A stretch of 64,000 nt of DNA, taken from positions 1-64,000 of the forward strand of contig NZ_SJPA01000007.1 in assembly GCF_004332115.1 (NCBI RefSeq), written 5' to 3'. The stretch is from Chlorobium sp. N1 (GTDB lineage: Bacteria; Bacteroidota; Chlorobiia; Chlorobiales; Chlorobiaceae). Every line of letters begins with the position of its first letter. Position 1 is the first letter of the stretch. Below the pieces are notes generated by a model. That model was not told the origin of the DNA. It worked only from the letters and a program-made list of their open reading frames with translations, and searched no databases. A program made the translations under genes and the position numbers. Below, piece after piece: positions 1-8,569 of this stretch.

Positions 1-55
1 ACATGAATCGGCGGTATCGAGGTGCAAGGTTTTTGGGGCTTTTTAAGGCTTTTCC

Positions 56-2194
56 TTGCACTCAAGATACGGAAAATACCGCTTAATTCATTGCTATAGA
101 ATGATTTGGCCATTATTCAGCAAGCCCTATGTGATTGACCGTCGCCTCATAGTCGATAGTGCAACCGACTATGCCGAGCGGATTGGTGCGCACGTCATCA
201 AAATGCGAGGTGGCATCACCGTTGATAACAGCTGGTTGATGGAGCCGAACAAACCGACGGTGATTGTATCGACGGTCGACCAGGTAGGATCCAGGCTGCT
301 TTGGAGAGGTTACGGTGTGTCGCCGAACGCGGTACCGATTCATGCTGCACTTGTTGGCAATGACGCCTTGATCGTTCTTGATGAGGCGCACCTGTCGACT
401 CCTTTTGCTTCCACCTTGGACGATGTGGCTCGCTTGCGTGGTGCTGGTGGCCGACCATGGCGGGTGGTGTTGATGACGGCAACGCCAAAGGACCGGACCA
501 ACTGCTTATTGCCCGATGAAGAAGATCTGCGTCATCCCCTGCTGGTACGTAGACTCAACAACAATAAGCGCGCAACGCTGGCTAAGGCTTCTCCTGAATC
601 GTTTGTGACCCAGGTTGCAGGCAAGGCTAGGTCCTTGCGTCGTTCAGGGAACGATGTTGTCGGTATTGTCGTCAATACGACCAAGGACGCGCAGGAGGTG
701 TTTGCCGCTCTGGATGGGGAGAAAATTCTGTTGACGGGGCGGGTCCGCCCCTACGATAAGGATCGGATACTCGCCGATGCGATCCCACGTATGGAATGCG
801 GGAGCCGGAACCGGCGGGAGGCGCTTTACATTGTGGCGACCCAAACCATTGAAGTTGGGGCGGATCTTGATTTCGATGCCCTGGTGACGCAGTCAGCCCC
901 AATGGATGCCCTCCGTCAGCGATTCGGTCGTCTGGACAGGCTCGGAGAACTTGGCGAGAGTTCAGCGGTGATTGTTCACAAGGATTTAGGTAAGGATGAG
1001 GACTGCCCAATTTACGGCAAGCAATTGCTCAAGGAGACATGGCAGTGGTTGAACAAGCAGCAGCAGGGGAAAGGGAAGGACAAGCATGTCGATTTCGGCC
1101 CTGCTGCGATGGATGCGACGCTGGCAATGAACCTACCGCCAGAACGCGACGTCGAACCTGTACGCGAGCTGACGGCAGCAGATTTGCTCGTATTGCGCCA
1201 GACGCAGCCAATGCCGATGATAGATGTTTCTTCCTGGCTACACGGTGAGCGTACTCAGTTGTCGACGGTGAGTGTCGTGTGGCGGGCGGATCTGGACGAT
1301 TTAGAGCGGAAAGAATGGGTAACGGCTGTGCAGGCATCGTACCCGGTTGTTTCAGAAGCCTGTCCAGTTCCGCTCTATGCCGCTCGGTCTTGGATGCGAA
1401 AACGCCCTGCGGTTGCGGCGGATCGCGTGGTATCGGGGATGGCCCTGCGTCCTGGCGACATGATCGTCGTTCCCGCTTCTTACGGTGGTTACGGGCCCTG
1501 GGGGTGGGATGAATCGTCAATGGAACCAGTCGCCGATATCGGCAATGTTGCCGGTGCGTGCGTGCGTTTGCTGGGTGCCGACGAGAAAACGGAGATTGTG
1601 GAGGAGTTGGAACGGTTGGGCCTCAAGATTGAAAATCCGGTGGCTACTCCTTATCCGGGCGGTCTGGTCGTTTCGCCATCCAATCGTCGAGTCAGAGCAC
1701 GCGCGGTAAGGTTGCGCGATCACCTGGAGGAGATCGTTGCCGTTGCCCACGAACTGACAGACGATCCGGTGGTTATTGAGGCGGCGCAACTTCATGATAT
1801 CGGCAAGCAGGACGCGCGGTTCCAAGTGATGCTGGGCGCTCGGGAAGAGCTTCTTGCCAAGTCGGGGCATGCATCACCGTATATGGCCTCTCAGGCGTGG
1901 GCGTGGTCCGGGTTGCCGGCTGGATGGCGGCATGAGGTCGCATCCTTGACGATGCTGCCTGATGCGGCGTCTGATCTCCTGAAGTATCTGGTTGCTACCC
2001 ACCACGGATATGGGCGTACGATCTTGCCGGTGGGTGGCGATATCGATCTATGGTATCGGGCGGGGGGCCCGCGATGGGGAAAAATGACTGATGCTCTGAA
2101 TGCTGCTCATGGCGCCTGGGCTCTTGCTTATCTTGAGGCTTTGGTCCGTTTGGCCGATTGGATCCAAAGCCGGCGTGAACAGGAGGATGTGTAA
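56..2194 (+). CDS. cas3: Type I-G Cas3 helicase-HD nuclease, missing the N-terminal P-loop
   Basis: Interference helicase/nuclease of a type I-G (formerly I-U) CRISPR system. The helicase part comes first: YVIDRRLIVD (motif Ia-like), VLDEAH (Walker B, about residue 110), VVLMTATP (motif III), then a second RecA-like domain with TQTIEVGADLDFD and QRFGRLDR (motifs V and VI). A C-terminal HD domain follows (LHDIGKQDARF, ATHHGYG). Helicase first and HD last is the I-G order. The reading frame can only begin at TTG 56 because TAA stands in frame at 44, and the other two frames are also closed nearby, so the Walker A motif expected before motif Ia is absent. The gene is therefore 5'-truncated or frameshifted at the window edge and probably cannot hydrolyse ATP. 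It ends one base before the next gene. Confidence 0.85.
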   Translation: MHSRYGKYRLIHCYRMIWPLFSKPYVIDRRLIVDSATDYAERIGAHVIKMRGGITVDNSWLMEPNKPTVIVSTVDQVGSRLLWRGYGVSPNAVPIHAALVGNDALIVLDEAHLSTPFASTLDDVARLRGAGGRPWRVVLMTATPKDRTNCLLPDEEDLRHPLLVRRLNNNKRATLAKASPESFVTQVAGKARSLRRSGNDVVGIVVNTTKDAQEVFAALDGEKILLTGRVRPYDKDRILADAIPRMECGSRNRREALYIVATQTIEVGADLDFDALVTQSAPMDALRQRFGRLDRLGELGESSAVIVHKDLGKDEDCPIYGKQLLKETWQWLNKQQQGKGKDKHVDFGPAAMDATLAMNLPPERDVEPVRELTAADLLVLRQTQPMPMIDVSSWLHGERTQLSTVSVVWRADLDDLERKEWVTAVQASYPVVSEACPVPLYAARSWMRKRPAVAADRVVSGMALRPGDMIVVPASYGGYGPWGWDESSMEPVADIGNVAGACVRLLGADEKTEIVEELERLGLKIENPVATPYPGGLVVSPSNRRVRARAVRLRDHLEEIVAVAHELTDDPVVIEAAQLHDIGKQDARFQVMLGAREELLAKSGHASPYMASQAWAWSGLPAGWRHEVASLTMLPDAASDLLKYLVATHHGYGRTILPVGGDIDLWYRAGGPRWGKMTDALNAAHGAWALAYLEALVRLADWIQSRREQEDV

Positions 2195-2195
2195 C

Positions 2196-2954
2196 ATGGA
2201 TGAGGTTTTTTTGATCGGCCTGAGGGCCGACAACCTTCAGGGTTGGCTGGCTGCGGTCGGAACGCTGATGATTCTTGACCGACAGGGGTTGGCGGCCACG
2301 ATGCATTGGTCCGGTGTTACTCCCGTCTTGCGGAGCGCGTCGAAAAATGAGGTTATCGATGTTCTCTGGGATTACCATCCTTGTAGCGATATCCTCACGA
2401 ACCTGCCTGCCGGCTACGGTGGGGAAAAAACTAGTCTGGATGTCACGGGGGGGACTGTGATTTTTGACAAGGTCATTGAAAAAACGCATGCCGCTGTGAC
2501 CAAGGAGAGCATCTCTCAAGCTTTGGTGCATCCTTGGCGCAATGGGGATGACGTCACCTCGCTCGGCTGGGATATCAATGCATTGAAGCAGGGATCACGC
2601 TTGGCTGGAAACAAACCGCCGGACAAGGCCCGACACCAGGGTGTTGTTGCGGGTCAATGGCTGGCAGCGGAATCCCTTCCTCTCACCAGTTATCTGCGCC
2701 GTGATCGCCGTAAACAGCCTTATCGATGGACGACATGGGGTTTGCCTTTGGACCAGGCTGGCGTACGTGCGGTTGTATTGGCACAGCCGGGTGAGTTTGA
2801 GGGAGTCCAATACGAGGCCGATGTGTATCGGAACGGGCAGGTTGGTTACTTTGGACTTGCGCGAACCTTAAGCGGTACTCAAAATCCCGGGAGGCTCGCG
2901 CAGGAGGGAACTGCTTATTTTCAATCAGTTTACAGTGGGCATCATCCTGTGTGA
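2196..2954 (+). CDS. Type I-G CRISPR-associated Cas3-extension/Csb3-like protein
   Basis: A 252-residue protein encoded directly behind cas3. ATG 2196 is preceded by AGGAGG about ten bases upstream, which fixes the start and rules out the longer frame open from 2100. The N-terminus LRADNLQGWLAAVGTLMILD resembles the GFLAALGxL opening found in Csb3, Csx17 and Cas8-type subunits of type I-G systems. I place it in the family that follows cas3 in I-G operons, often labelled Cas3-extension. No catalytic motif is visible, so a structural or Cas3-accessory role is inferred from position. It ends 81 bases before the first CRISPR repeat. Family name is tentative; CRISPR association is firm. Confidence 0.7.
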   Translation: MDEVFLIGLRADNLQGWLAAVGTLMILDRQGLAATMHWSGVTPVLRSASKNEVIDVLWDYHPCSDILTNLPAGYGGEKTSLDVTGGTVIFDKVIEKTHAAVTKESISQALVHPWRNGDDVTSLGWDINALKQGSRLAGNKPPDKARHQGVVAGQWLAAESLPLTSYLRRDRRKQPYRWTTWGLPLDQAGVRAVVLAQPGEFEGVQYEADVYRNGQVGYFGLARTLSGTQNPGRLAQEGTAYFQSVYSGHHPV

Positions 2955-3035
2955 TTGATAAAGATCTGCTGGCCGAGGAAGGTTCGCGCAAATGGGCCGA
3001 CTGAGCCAGTAATGACAACTGCTTGGAAAGCAAGA

Positions 3036-4281
3036 GTTGCAACCCGCGCATGCGGGCTACATTGAAAGGTGCTACCAAACTGTGCGTAGTTTGTCGTGGT
3101 AGTTGCAACCCGCGCATGCGGGCTACATTGAAAGAAAGGTCTTGGATTTCAGCGCAAGCCTACTTCTCGGTTGCAACCCGCGCATGCGGGCTACATTGAA
3201 AGAGGCTGTCAGCAAACCACCTGGCGAAGCGGTCAGCCGTTGCAACCCGCGCATGCGGGCTACATTGAAAGCTACTATGACTGCTCCTGCTGGTGGATAT
3301 GTTTCCGTTGCAACCCGCGCATGCGGGCTACATTGAAAGACGAAAGCCTCCGCGAAAGACAGGTCAAGCCCGAGTTGCAACCCGCGCATGCGGGCTACAT
3401 TGAAAGAACAAGAGCCCAGGCAGACTTTTCATCGCGACCCTCGTTGCAACCCGCGCATGCGGGCTACATTGAAAGCTGGGAACTCCATGATATTAGGACC
3501 AGTGCTTAGAGTTGCAACCCGCGCATGCGGGCTACATTGAAAGAGGTCGTTATGCTTGGTCTGCTTATCTCTATGGCTGTTGCAACCCGCGCATGCGGGC
3601 TACATTGAAAGTCGTCTCCAGAGGCCCGAATATCTTGGCGGTGGTAGTTGCAACCCGCGCATGCGGGCTACATTGAAAGTGACCGTTATCATTGTGTCGG
3701 CATTCAATGCGCGTTGCAACCCGCGCATGCGGGCTACATTGAAAGAAGGGCATCGGGAGCTTCGAGCTCGACGTCGACGGCGTTGCAACCCGCGCATGCG
3801 GGCTACATTGAAAGTTGGTGCCATGCATCCTCACCACTGGGTGAAACAGTTGCAACCCGCGCATGCGGGCTACATTGAAAGACCGTGTCTGACCTCGGCA
3901 CGGCATCGGCTGGTGTTGCAACCCGCGCATGCGGGCTACATTGAAAGAGGGTGGGAGGGCTTGCGTGATGAAGTCTGTCACCGTTGCAACCCGCGCATGC
4001 GGGCTACATTGAAAGATTGAAGATCGTCCCCCTGTTGAGCGTGTCGTTGTTGCAACCCGCGCATGCGGGCTACATTGAAAGTACCCAGAGACCATCAACG
4101 AAGCACTGGATAAGGTTGCAACCCGCGCATGCGGGCTACATTGAAAGCGCGACTGGCTCAAGGATACCATCCAGGTCAACAGTTGCAACCGGCGCATGCG
4201 GGCTACATTGAAAGACAGCTTGATGAAATTGCTCTACATCACGAAGTAGTTGCAACCCGCGCATGCGGGCTACATTGAAAG
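3036..4281 (+). CRISPR. CRISPR array, 19 repeats of 33 bp, type I-G
   Basis: Nineteen repeats start at 3036, 3102, 3170, 3239, 3307, 3374, 3443, 3511, 3579, 3647, 3713, 3782, 3849, 3915, 3983, 4049, 4115, 4182 and 4249, with 18 unique spacers of 33-36 bp. Each repeat begins GTTGCAACCC, contains the stem CCCGC-GCAT-GCGGG, and ends ACATTGAAAG. All repeats look identical except number 18 (4182), which has one C-to-G change in the stem. The ATTGAAAG end fits an 8-nt crRNA handle, so transcription on the plus strand is likely. The leader would then be the 81 bp after the upstream cas gene, and the changed repeat lies near the distal end. No cas1, cas2, cas5 or cas7 gene is in the window. Confidence 0.97.
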
Positions 4282-4330
4282 CTTGAGACGTAGGGGAATC
4301 ATGAGCCGGCCCGTCGGCTTGAGCCAGCTG

Positions 4331-4460
4331 TCACGCTCCATGCGGGGGCTTCCCCATATCCTCTGGCGTCACCCAATTGATGTCGCCACCCCAGTACTCA
4401 TCAACACCACTAGACGGAGCGGCACCCGATTTCGTGTCAAAACAGAAGTCGGAGTCGTCG
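4331..4460 (-). pseudogene. Fragment of type I restriction specificity subunit (HsdS)
   Basis: On the minus strand a short open stretch reads DTKSGAAPSSGVDEYWGG followed by DINWVTPEDMGK, which matches the opening of an HsdS target-recognition domain (typically GGTPS...YWGGDIPWV). It stops at 4331-4333 after about 40 residues, and no hsdM or hsdR is nearby. It is a relic lying directly beyond the CRISPR array. Confidence 0.6.
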
Positions 4461-4627
4461 AGTCTCAGGACTTCGTGTCTTCGTGCTTTCGTGTGAGGCC
4501 ATTATTTTACCCCGGATTCATCGTTTTTCCTTCTTCTGTTTAAGGAGTTTTTCAGTTTGCTCTAACTCCGAGATCTTCTTGGTATCGGCATGCCTGCCTC
4601 GGCGATGCGGCGGTTTTCGTTGTGTCG

Positions 4628-4652
4628 AACTGACAAGGATTCCTTGACAGTT
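4628..4652. repeat. 25-bp inverted repeat
   Basis: Arms AACTGACAAGGA and TCCTTGACAGTT flank a single T, with one mismatched position. It sits in a stretch with no recognisable gene between two gene fragments. It could be an operator or the end of a lost element; nothing nearby decides which. Confidence 0.45.
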
Positions 4653-4749
4653 GCTGTCTCGGACAGTTTCAGCGACAACCTCATGGCTCGCGTTTTCGCC
4701 GTTTGTGCTTTGCTAGTCAAGCAACGGTCAAACAAAACTCGCTTTGTCA

Positions 4750-4965
4750 TCATGCCGGCATCGGCAAGTATTTTCTAGCCCTGCTTCCGACGGTTTAGTC
4801 ATGGCTGCGAATCAGACCGGCTTCGACAGTATCCCTGATTGATGCGGGAGACCGTGGAACTATTTTTCTCGTCGATTCCGAAACGTTCGCGTAGGGTGGC
4901 GTTGGTCACGTTGTCCCGCTCCCGCTCATTCCTGATCCAGTCTACCTGTTCGGCAAAGAGTCGAT
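4750..4965 (-). pseudogene. C-terminal fragment of an AlbA_2/Schlafen-like ATP-binding regulator
   Basis: The minus strand encodes FAEQVDWIRNERERDNVTN, then TLRERFGIDEKNSSTVSRI, and, after a one-base frame change near 4825, IRDTVEAGLIRSHD and GSRARKYLPMPA before a stop at 4750. This is the typical winged-helix C-terminus of AlbA_2/HATPase_c_4 regulators (RFGI..N.....SR.IRD.VEAG.I...D). Frame breaks and loss of the N-terminal domains make it a pseudogene. It lies directly downstream of a repeat that also precedes a Fic fragment near 29.9 kb. Confidence 0.6.
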
Positions 4966-4980
4966 ATCGAACATCAAATC

Positions 4981-5083
4981 AGCATAACCCAATACCACAA
5001 CCATTTACGTCCATTTCCAAGCAGTGGCCAACGGGCCCTCCTTGGGTGTGTGGCGGTTCCGTTTTGTGCGAATACTCTGTCGT
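4981..5083. repeat. Dispersed ~100-bp repeat, copy 1
   Basis: This stretch, starting AGCATAACCC, shares extended similarity with 29931-30020 (common blocks include AGCATAACCC, CCAACGG and CCTTGG/CCTGG). In both places a CATGNNNN octamer array follows at once. Read on the minus strand it resembles the 5' flank and ATG of a lost gene. Confidence 0.65.
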
Positions 5084-5147
5084 CATGAAGACAGGTATGC
5101 CTGCTGTCATGTTGACCTGACGACATGCCTACATGTAAACATGTTTG
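5084..5147. repeat. CATGNNNN octamer array A (8 units)
   Basis: Eight exact 8-bp steps begin at 5084, 5092, 5100, 5108, 5116, 5124, 5132 and 5140. The first four bases are CATG, CAGG, CCTG, CATG, CCTG, CATG, CATG, CATG, and the other four vary. The same periodicity occurs near 8.8, 12.7 and 30.0 kb. Confidence 0.75.
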
Positions 5148-5384
5148 CGTGAAAGCATCAAGAGGCGTGATGTCATGCCGCTTCGCGGATTGAGAATGCA
5201 CCCATCCCCGGAGGGGGGCCGGCAAGATAGGCCAGTTTGCCTTTTTGCTCAAGGGCCGTTCGCTTCCGCTCTTCGTTTGTGCAGCTCTCTTCCTCCCTTG
5301 CCCAAAAAGTTTGCCTGTCCTCGGGGAAGCCTCTGTCCCCCCGGGGAATGATGTTCAAAGACAAACTCCAGGCAACTCTCAACG

Positions 5385-5882
5385 ATGACGACCATGACAC
5401 ACTCTACCACTCTTCCGCTGTTCACCGCAGAGGCTCCAATGGTGACAATTCCCCAGTACGGGGTAAGGCTGGTTAAGGAAAGCGAGTTCAAGTATTTCAG
5501 CAACAAAGTCACGGGGGCGCCTGCGGTCTGCGACCTGCTTCGGGCCATCGGGCTCGATGAGAAGGCGAACGAGGAGTTCTACAGCGTCTATCTCAACACG
5601 AAGAACCATGTGCTTGGTATCGAGATGATCAGCCGGGGAACCCTGAACTCTTCGCTGGTGCATCCGCGTGAGGTGTTCAAGGGTGCGTTGCTTGCCAATG
5701 CAAACTCGATCATCCTGGCCCACAACCATCCCTCGGGGAGTGTTGAGCCGAGCGTGGCCGACAGGAGCGTGACGAAGATTCTGGCCAATGCGGGCAACCT
5801 CCTTGACGTGAAGGTGCTCGACCATGTGATTATCGGGAGCAAGGGCGGGTTTTTCAGCTTTGCCGAGAGCGGCCTCTTATGA
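5385..5882 (+). CDS. RadC-family JAB/MPN domain protein
   Basis: A 165-residue RadC-like protein with the JAMM metal site: a glutamate in the EFYSVYLN strand, then HNHPSGSVEPSVAD (H-x-HPSG-x4-S-x2-D). The N-terminal helix-hairpin-helix segment of full-length RadC (about 220 residues) is absent, which is typical of the short RadC-like proteins carried by phages, plasmids and integrative elements. ATG 5394 is a possible alternative start; neither start has a strong ribosome site. A GC-rich terminator follows. The family name is historical: despite the name, no repair activity is established, and a metalloprotease role is only predicted. Confidence 0.85.
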   Translation: MTTMTHSTTLPLFTAEAPMVTIPQYGVRLVKESEFKYFSNKVTGAPAVCDLLRAIGLDEKANEEFYSVYLNTKNHVLGIEMISRGTLNSSLVHPREVFKGALLANANSIILAHNHPSGSVEPSVADRSVTKILANAGNLLDVKVLDHVIIGSKGGFFSFAESGLL

Positions 5883-5905
5883 GGCCGTTCCGGTAAGGTG
5901 CGGCG

Positions 5906-5932
5906 GGCCCGGCTGAGCCGGGCCTCTGTTTT
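5906..5932. terminator. Rho-independent terminator after the RadC-like gene
   Basis: GGCCCGGC and GCCGGGCC form an 8-bp GC stem with a TGA loop, followed by TCTGTTTT. It lies between convergent genes and may serve both. Confidence 0.75.
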
Positions 5933-6743
5933 ACTGTTCGGTGGTGAGCGGAGAAGTGGTGCGGGGGGCAGTGGCAGTGGTATCCTGCTTGTTTTGCGAG
6001 TAGAGGCGTGCATATGCGTCAGAAGTTGCCTTTTCGCGCTCCATAGGGCCGCGTAGAGTCATTATCTCGGCTTTTTGAGTCTCGGGTAGGCTGGCGAAGA
6101 ATTCGAGTCTCAGGGCCTTCGGAAGCTCGTTCCAGCCGAGGACCGAAAGGACCTCCTGGCGGAGTTCCCCGTCGAGCAGGTTCCACATGCCGAGCTCGAT
6201 GGCCGTTTTGGCTGCTTTGGGGGTTATCCTGGTCGAAGGCTGGGGGAGGAGCTGCCGGCGGTGGAGCGAGAGCAGGTCCTGGGCAGCGAAACTCATGGGA
6301 GTGAGTTTCTGGCGGACGACCAGGAAGAGCGACCATGCATCGGCTTTGTCAGGCAGGGGCTGGAAGATGTGCCCTTCGAACCGCTTCTTCTCGGCCTCCT
6401 CGAACCAGAGCTCCAGTTCCGCATGGGTCATGCGGTTCTTTCGGAGCATGAGCCCGATGCCGATGTCGAAGGAGACGTCGTTGAGGATCTTTCCGTTCTC
6501 CTTCAGGAGGGCTTTGGCATAGGTTTTACCCTTGATGACCTGCAGGGTGCGTATGGCTCGCTCGATTTCAAGCTCCTCTGCCTGGGAGAGTAGTCCTGTC
6601 GCCTTTTGGATGGCGTCGTCGAGGTTGCGGCCAAGTTTACGGACGGCCTGGTCGAGCATGAAGTTCGAGCCATCGGATGTTGTCGGCGCCAAAGTGCTCG
6701 TTGCTTTCTGCAGGGCGGCTTTGATGGTTGACGGATCGGTCAT
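5931..6743 (-). CDS. Hypothetical protein of the phage-like module
   Basis: 270 residues, family not recognised. The middle (about residues 40-190) looks alpha-helical and charged (IQKATGLLSQAEELEIERAI, WFEEAEKKRFEGHIF), and the last 25 residues are Thr/Ser-rich and probably disordered. There is no signal peptide, membrane segment or metal motif. It overlaps the 3' end of the upstream replication-like gene by 107 bp in another frame, so the two are probably cotranscribed and the function may be DNA maintenance. That is inference from position only. Confidence 0.65.
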   Translation of the reverse strand: MTDPSTIKAALQKATSTLAPTTSDGSNFMLDQAVRKLGRNLDDAIQKATGLLSQAEELEIERAIRTLQVIKGKTYAKALLKENGKILNDVSFDIGIGLMLRKNRMTHAELELWFEEAEKKRFEGHIFQPLPDKADAWSLFLVVRQKLTPMSFAAQDLLSLHRRQLLPQPSTRITPKAAKTAIELGMWNLLDGELRQEVLSVLGWNELPKALRLEFFASLPETQKAEIMTLRGPMEREKATSDAYARLYSQNKQDTTATAPRTTSPLTTEQ

Positions 6744-7407
6744 GGCTCTGGGGTTGACGGTTGTCTAAGGATTTGAAGCACCATGAAAAGCTTTGTGCCT
6801 GGGCGGCTATGGCTGCCCTCAGGCCGTTGGCCGCGATGGCCTCGTCGCCGAGTGAGAGGGCGTGCAGTTCCTCCAGGGCGATCGATTCGATTTCGGGACT
6901 CCGGTAGGGTCCGCCCTTTTTCAGGCGCGTCCATCGCTCCCAATGTTCCTTCATGAAGGAGTCGGAAAACACTCTTACATTTTTCGTCTCAGTATGGGTA
7001 TCAGTATCAGTATCTATAGTAGTGTCCCTCGATCTGTCCCTCATCTGCTCCCTATCTGTTCCCGGTCTGCTCCTCTTGGCTGGTAAGTCCTTATTATTTA
7101 TGAAGCTGATCTGCTCCTTATCTGCGCCTGATCTGTCCCTTATCTGTACCCCGATCTGTCCCTTCTGATTCTGCTGGATTGCCGTGCTGGTTGCGTAGTT
7201 TATGGCGATGCCGAGCTCGTTGAAAAAGTTGATCACCTTCTTCCTTCCCCAACTCCATTGCTTTGCATAGCCGGCAATCGATACCGCCCTCTCGTTGTCG
7301 AAATCGACCTGCAGGGCGAACGCCGCCTCGACCTTTGAATAGGGTCGGTCGAGCGGCAGCTCTTTGGTCAGGGCTTTGGAAAGAGGGATCCAGTTACCGT
7401 GTTTCAT
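6637..7407 (-). CDS. Replication-initiation-like protein (phage/plasmid type)
   Basis: 256 residues. The N-terminus MKHGNWIPLSKALTKEL, followed by SKVEAAFALQVDFDNE and SIAGYAKQWSWGRKKVINFF, matches the winged-helix start of phage or plasmid replication proteins that read as gene intent plus a short HTH. The centre holds a low-complexity stretch with RDRSGADKEQ-like repetitions and an acidic TDTDTHTE run. The second half (KEHWERWTRLKKGG onward) may bind a helicase loader, by analogy with phage O-type proteins. A 14-bp motif (7476-7489), present again in inverse orientation at 7932-7945, lies about 70 bp upstream. The replication role is inferred from the N-terminal similarity. Confidence 0.6.
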   Translation of the reverse strand: MKHGNWIPLSKALTKELPLDRPYSKVEAAFALQVDFDNERAVSIAGYAKQWSWGRKKVINFFNELGIAINYATSTAIQQNQKGQIGVQIRDRSGADKEQISFINNKDLPAKRSRPGTDREQMRDRSRDTTIDTDTDTHTETKNVRVFSDSFMKEHWERWTRLKKGGPYRSPEIESIALEELHALSLGDEAIAANGLRAAIAAQAQSFSWCFKSLDNRQPQSHDRSVNHQSRPAESNEHFGADNIRWLELHARPGRP

Positions 7408-7475
7408 GAGGGGGGGATGGCTGATTCCCTGAATGGCGGGGCTGGATTTTTTTACGGCCAGGGAGCGTTTATAAC

Positions 7476-7489
7476 AAAAATCTTTCTAT
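7476..7489 (-). promoter_or_regulatory. Candidate operator, copy 1
   Basis: AAAAATCTTTCTAT on the plus strand is the exact reverse complement of ATAGAAAGATTTTT at 7932-7945. One copy lies upstream of the replication-like gene, the other between the divergent regulators. This suggests a shared operator for one of the two HTH proteins. Confidence 0.5.
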
Positions 7490-7519
7490 TCGTGATGTAG
7501 GATTGTGCGGGTTTTATTA

Positions 7520-7882
7520 TTAAGTTGTTATATTAGAACCCAGTAAGTATTTGCTACCATGTGAACGTATCTGGCTTGAACTGGATGGCGAGGCAGGTTT
7601 TGGGTATCGGTGAGCGAAAATCTCCTGAAGAAGTTCCTGCTTAGAGAAGTAGAGTTTACCCCCGGATTTGTAGTAGGGGATAATGTTCCGGTAGACCTTC
7701 GAGTAAATGCCCCCTTTACTGATTCCGAGCAACTTTGCGGCTTCATCAACCCCTATGAGCGTGTCGTCCGGCTTCTGGGCTTGACTCGTGATGGTGTCAA
7801 TCTTGGCGGCGATCACCTCAAGTTTCTGGTGAAGCAGCCGCACTTCCTGAGGGAGGTTGTCGAAAGAGGATGCCGTATTCAT
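7520..7882 (-). CDS. Helix-turn-helix (excisionase/MerR-type) DNA-binding protein
   Basis: 120 residues. A short helical N-terminus (QEVRLLHQKLEVIAAKIDTI, a likely coiled coil) precedes an HTH_17/excisionase-type winged helix, GVDEAAKLLGISKGGIYSKV then PYYKSGGKLYFSKQEL. Proteins of this type direct excision or control of integrated elements. It diverges from the XRE regulator at 7981 across a 98-bp gap containing the 14-bp motif, an arrangement like a phage switch. No integrase gene is visible nearby. Confidence 0.75.
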   Translation of the reverse strand: MNTASSFDNLPQEVRLLHQKLEVIAAKIDTITSQAQKPDDTLIGVDEAAKLLGISKGGIYSKVYRNIIPYYKSGGKLYFSKQELLQEIFAHRYPKPASPSSSSQIRSHGSKYLLGSNITT

Positions 7883-7931
7883 GGGGGCACAGGTTTTACA
7901 GGGGTTCTCAAAATCTTCCTCTGGCTGAAAT

Positions 7932-7945
7932 ATAGAAAGATTTTT
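7932..7945 (+). promoter_or_regulatory. Candidate operator, copy 2
   Basis: ATAGAAAGATTTTT, the exact inverse of the motif at 7476-7489, between the divergently transcribed HTH genes. A looser inverted half (TCTCTCTA) follows directly. Confidence 0.5.
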
Positions 7946-7980
7946 CTCTCTACAAATAAAAAATAGAAAAACACAAGAAG

Positions 7981-8373
7981 TTGGCGACTCCCAATGATGG
8001 CCACACTGAAATGGCCGAAAGATTCAGGCAGGTGATCAAAGACCAGTTCGGCACCCAGATTGCGCTCGCAAGGGCGATCGGGGTGAAGGACGGAAGTTAT
8101 TTGACGCCTTATGTGACTGGTCGGAGTATGATCGGCGGGATCCTCAGGAAGAAACTTGAGGGCGTGGGTATCGATGTCGACTACATCATGACGGGACGAA
8201 AGCAGGAGCTGCTTTTGGGTGAAGACGGGCAGGACGATTCAGACTCGAACGACGTCATCTGCGAGCAGTGCGCCAGCAAGCTCATGGATATCCAGAGCAA
8301 GCTTGTGGAGCTTAATGCCGCAGTTCTTGAGGTCAACAAGATGGTCGCCCATCTCAAGAAATCTTTACGATAG
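7981..8373 (+). CDS. XRE-like regulator with C-terminal coiled coil
   Basis: 130 residues from TTG 7981, or 120 from ATG 8011 (MAERFRQVIKDQFG). The segment FGTQIALARAIGVKDGSYLT then PYVTGRSMIGGILRKKLEGV fits a lambda-repressor-type HTH, followed by GIDVDYIMTG as in phage-type repressors. The C-terminal 45 residues (CASKLMDIQSKLVELNAAV and onward) form a predicted coiled coil that could dimerise it. It is the likely partner of the divergent HTH gene in controlling the module. The start is uncertain because neither codon has a good ribosome site. Confidence 0.65.
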   Translation: MATPNDGHTEMAERFRQVIKDQFGTQIALARAIGVKDGSYLTPYVTGRSMIGGILRKKLEGVGIDVDYIMTGRKQELLLGEDGQDDSDSNDVICEQCASKLMDIQSKLVELNAAVLEVNKMVAHLKKSLR

Positions 8374-8569
8374 AGAGCGGGCAGCTCCCTACCATCTCCA
8401 TACACTCCATTAGGCCCTTGTTGCATTCCATCGCAATGGACGTAGCGCGGGCGGTTTTCTCCAGGATGGCGTCCAGAGCTTCAATCAGCTCGGCCTTCTG
8501 GCCGGGATTCTCCTCTGCATATTTTGCCATGGCGTCCATGAGGACTGCTTCAGCTCTCTCAGTGTTCAT
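8354..8569 (-). CDS. Small helical hypothetical protein
   Basis: 71 residues, MNTERAEAVLMDAMAKYAEE and onward; entirely helical, acidic N-terminus, no recognised domain. It overlaps the end of the convergent XRE gene by 20 bp and lacks an obvious ribosome site. The composition looks protein-like rather than random, but it could be a chance frame. Confidence 0.35.
   Translation of the reverse strand: MNTERAEAVLMDAMAKYAEENPGQKAELIEALDAILEKTARATSIAMECNKGLMECMEMVGSCPLSIVKIS

Noticed and set aside
3103-4211. Several open frames of 70-200 residues across the CRISPR array, rich in QPAHAGYIE or NVARMRGLQ
   Set aside because: They are translations of the 33-bp repeats; the frames exist only because repeat and spacer lengths keep them open.
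4590-4778. 62- and 63-codon frames on both strands beside the inverted repeat
   Set aside because: No ribosome site or family similarity; the stretch lies between gene fragments.
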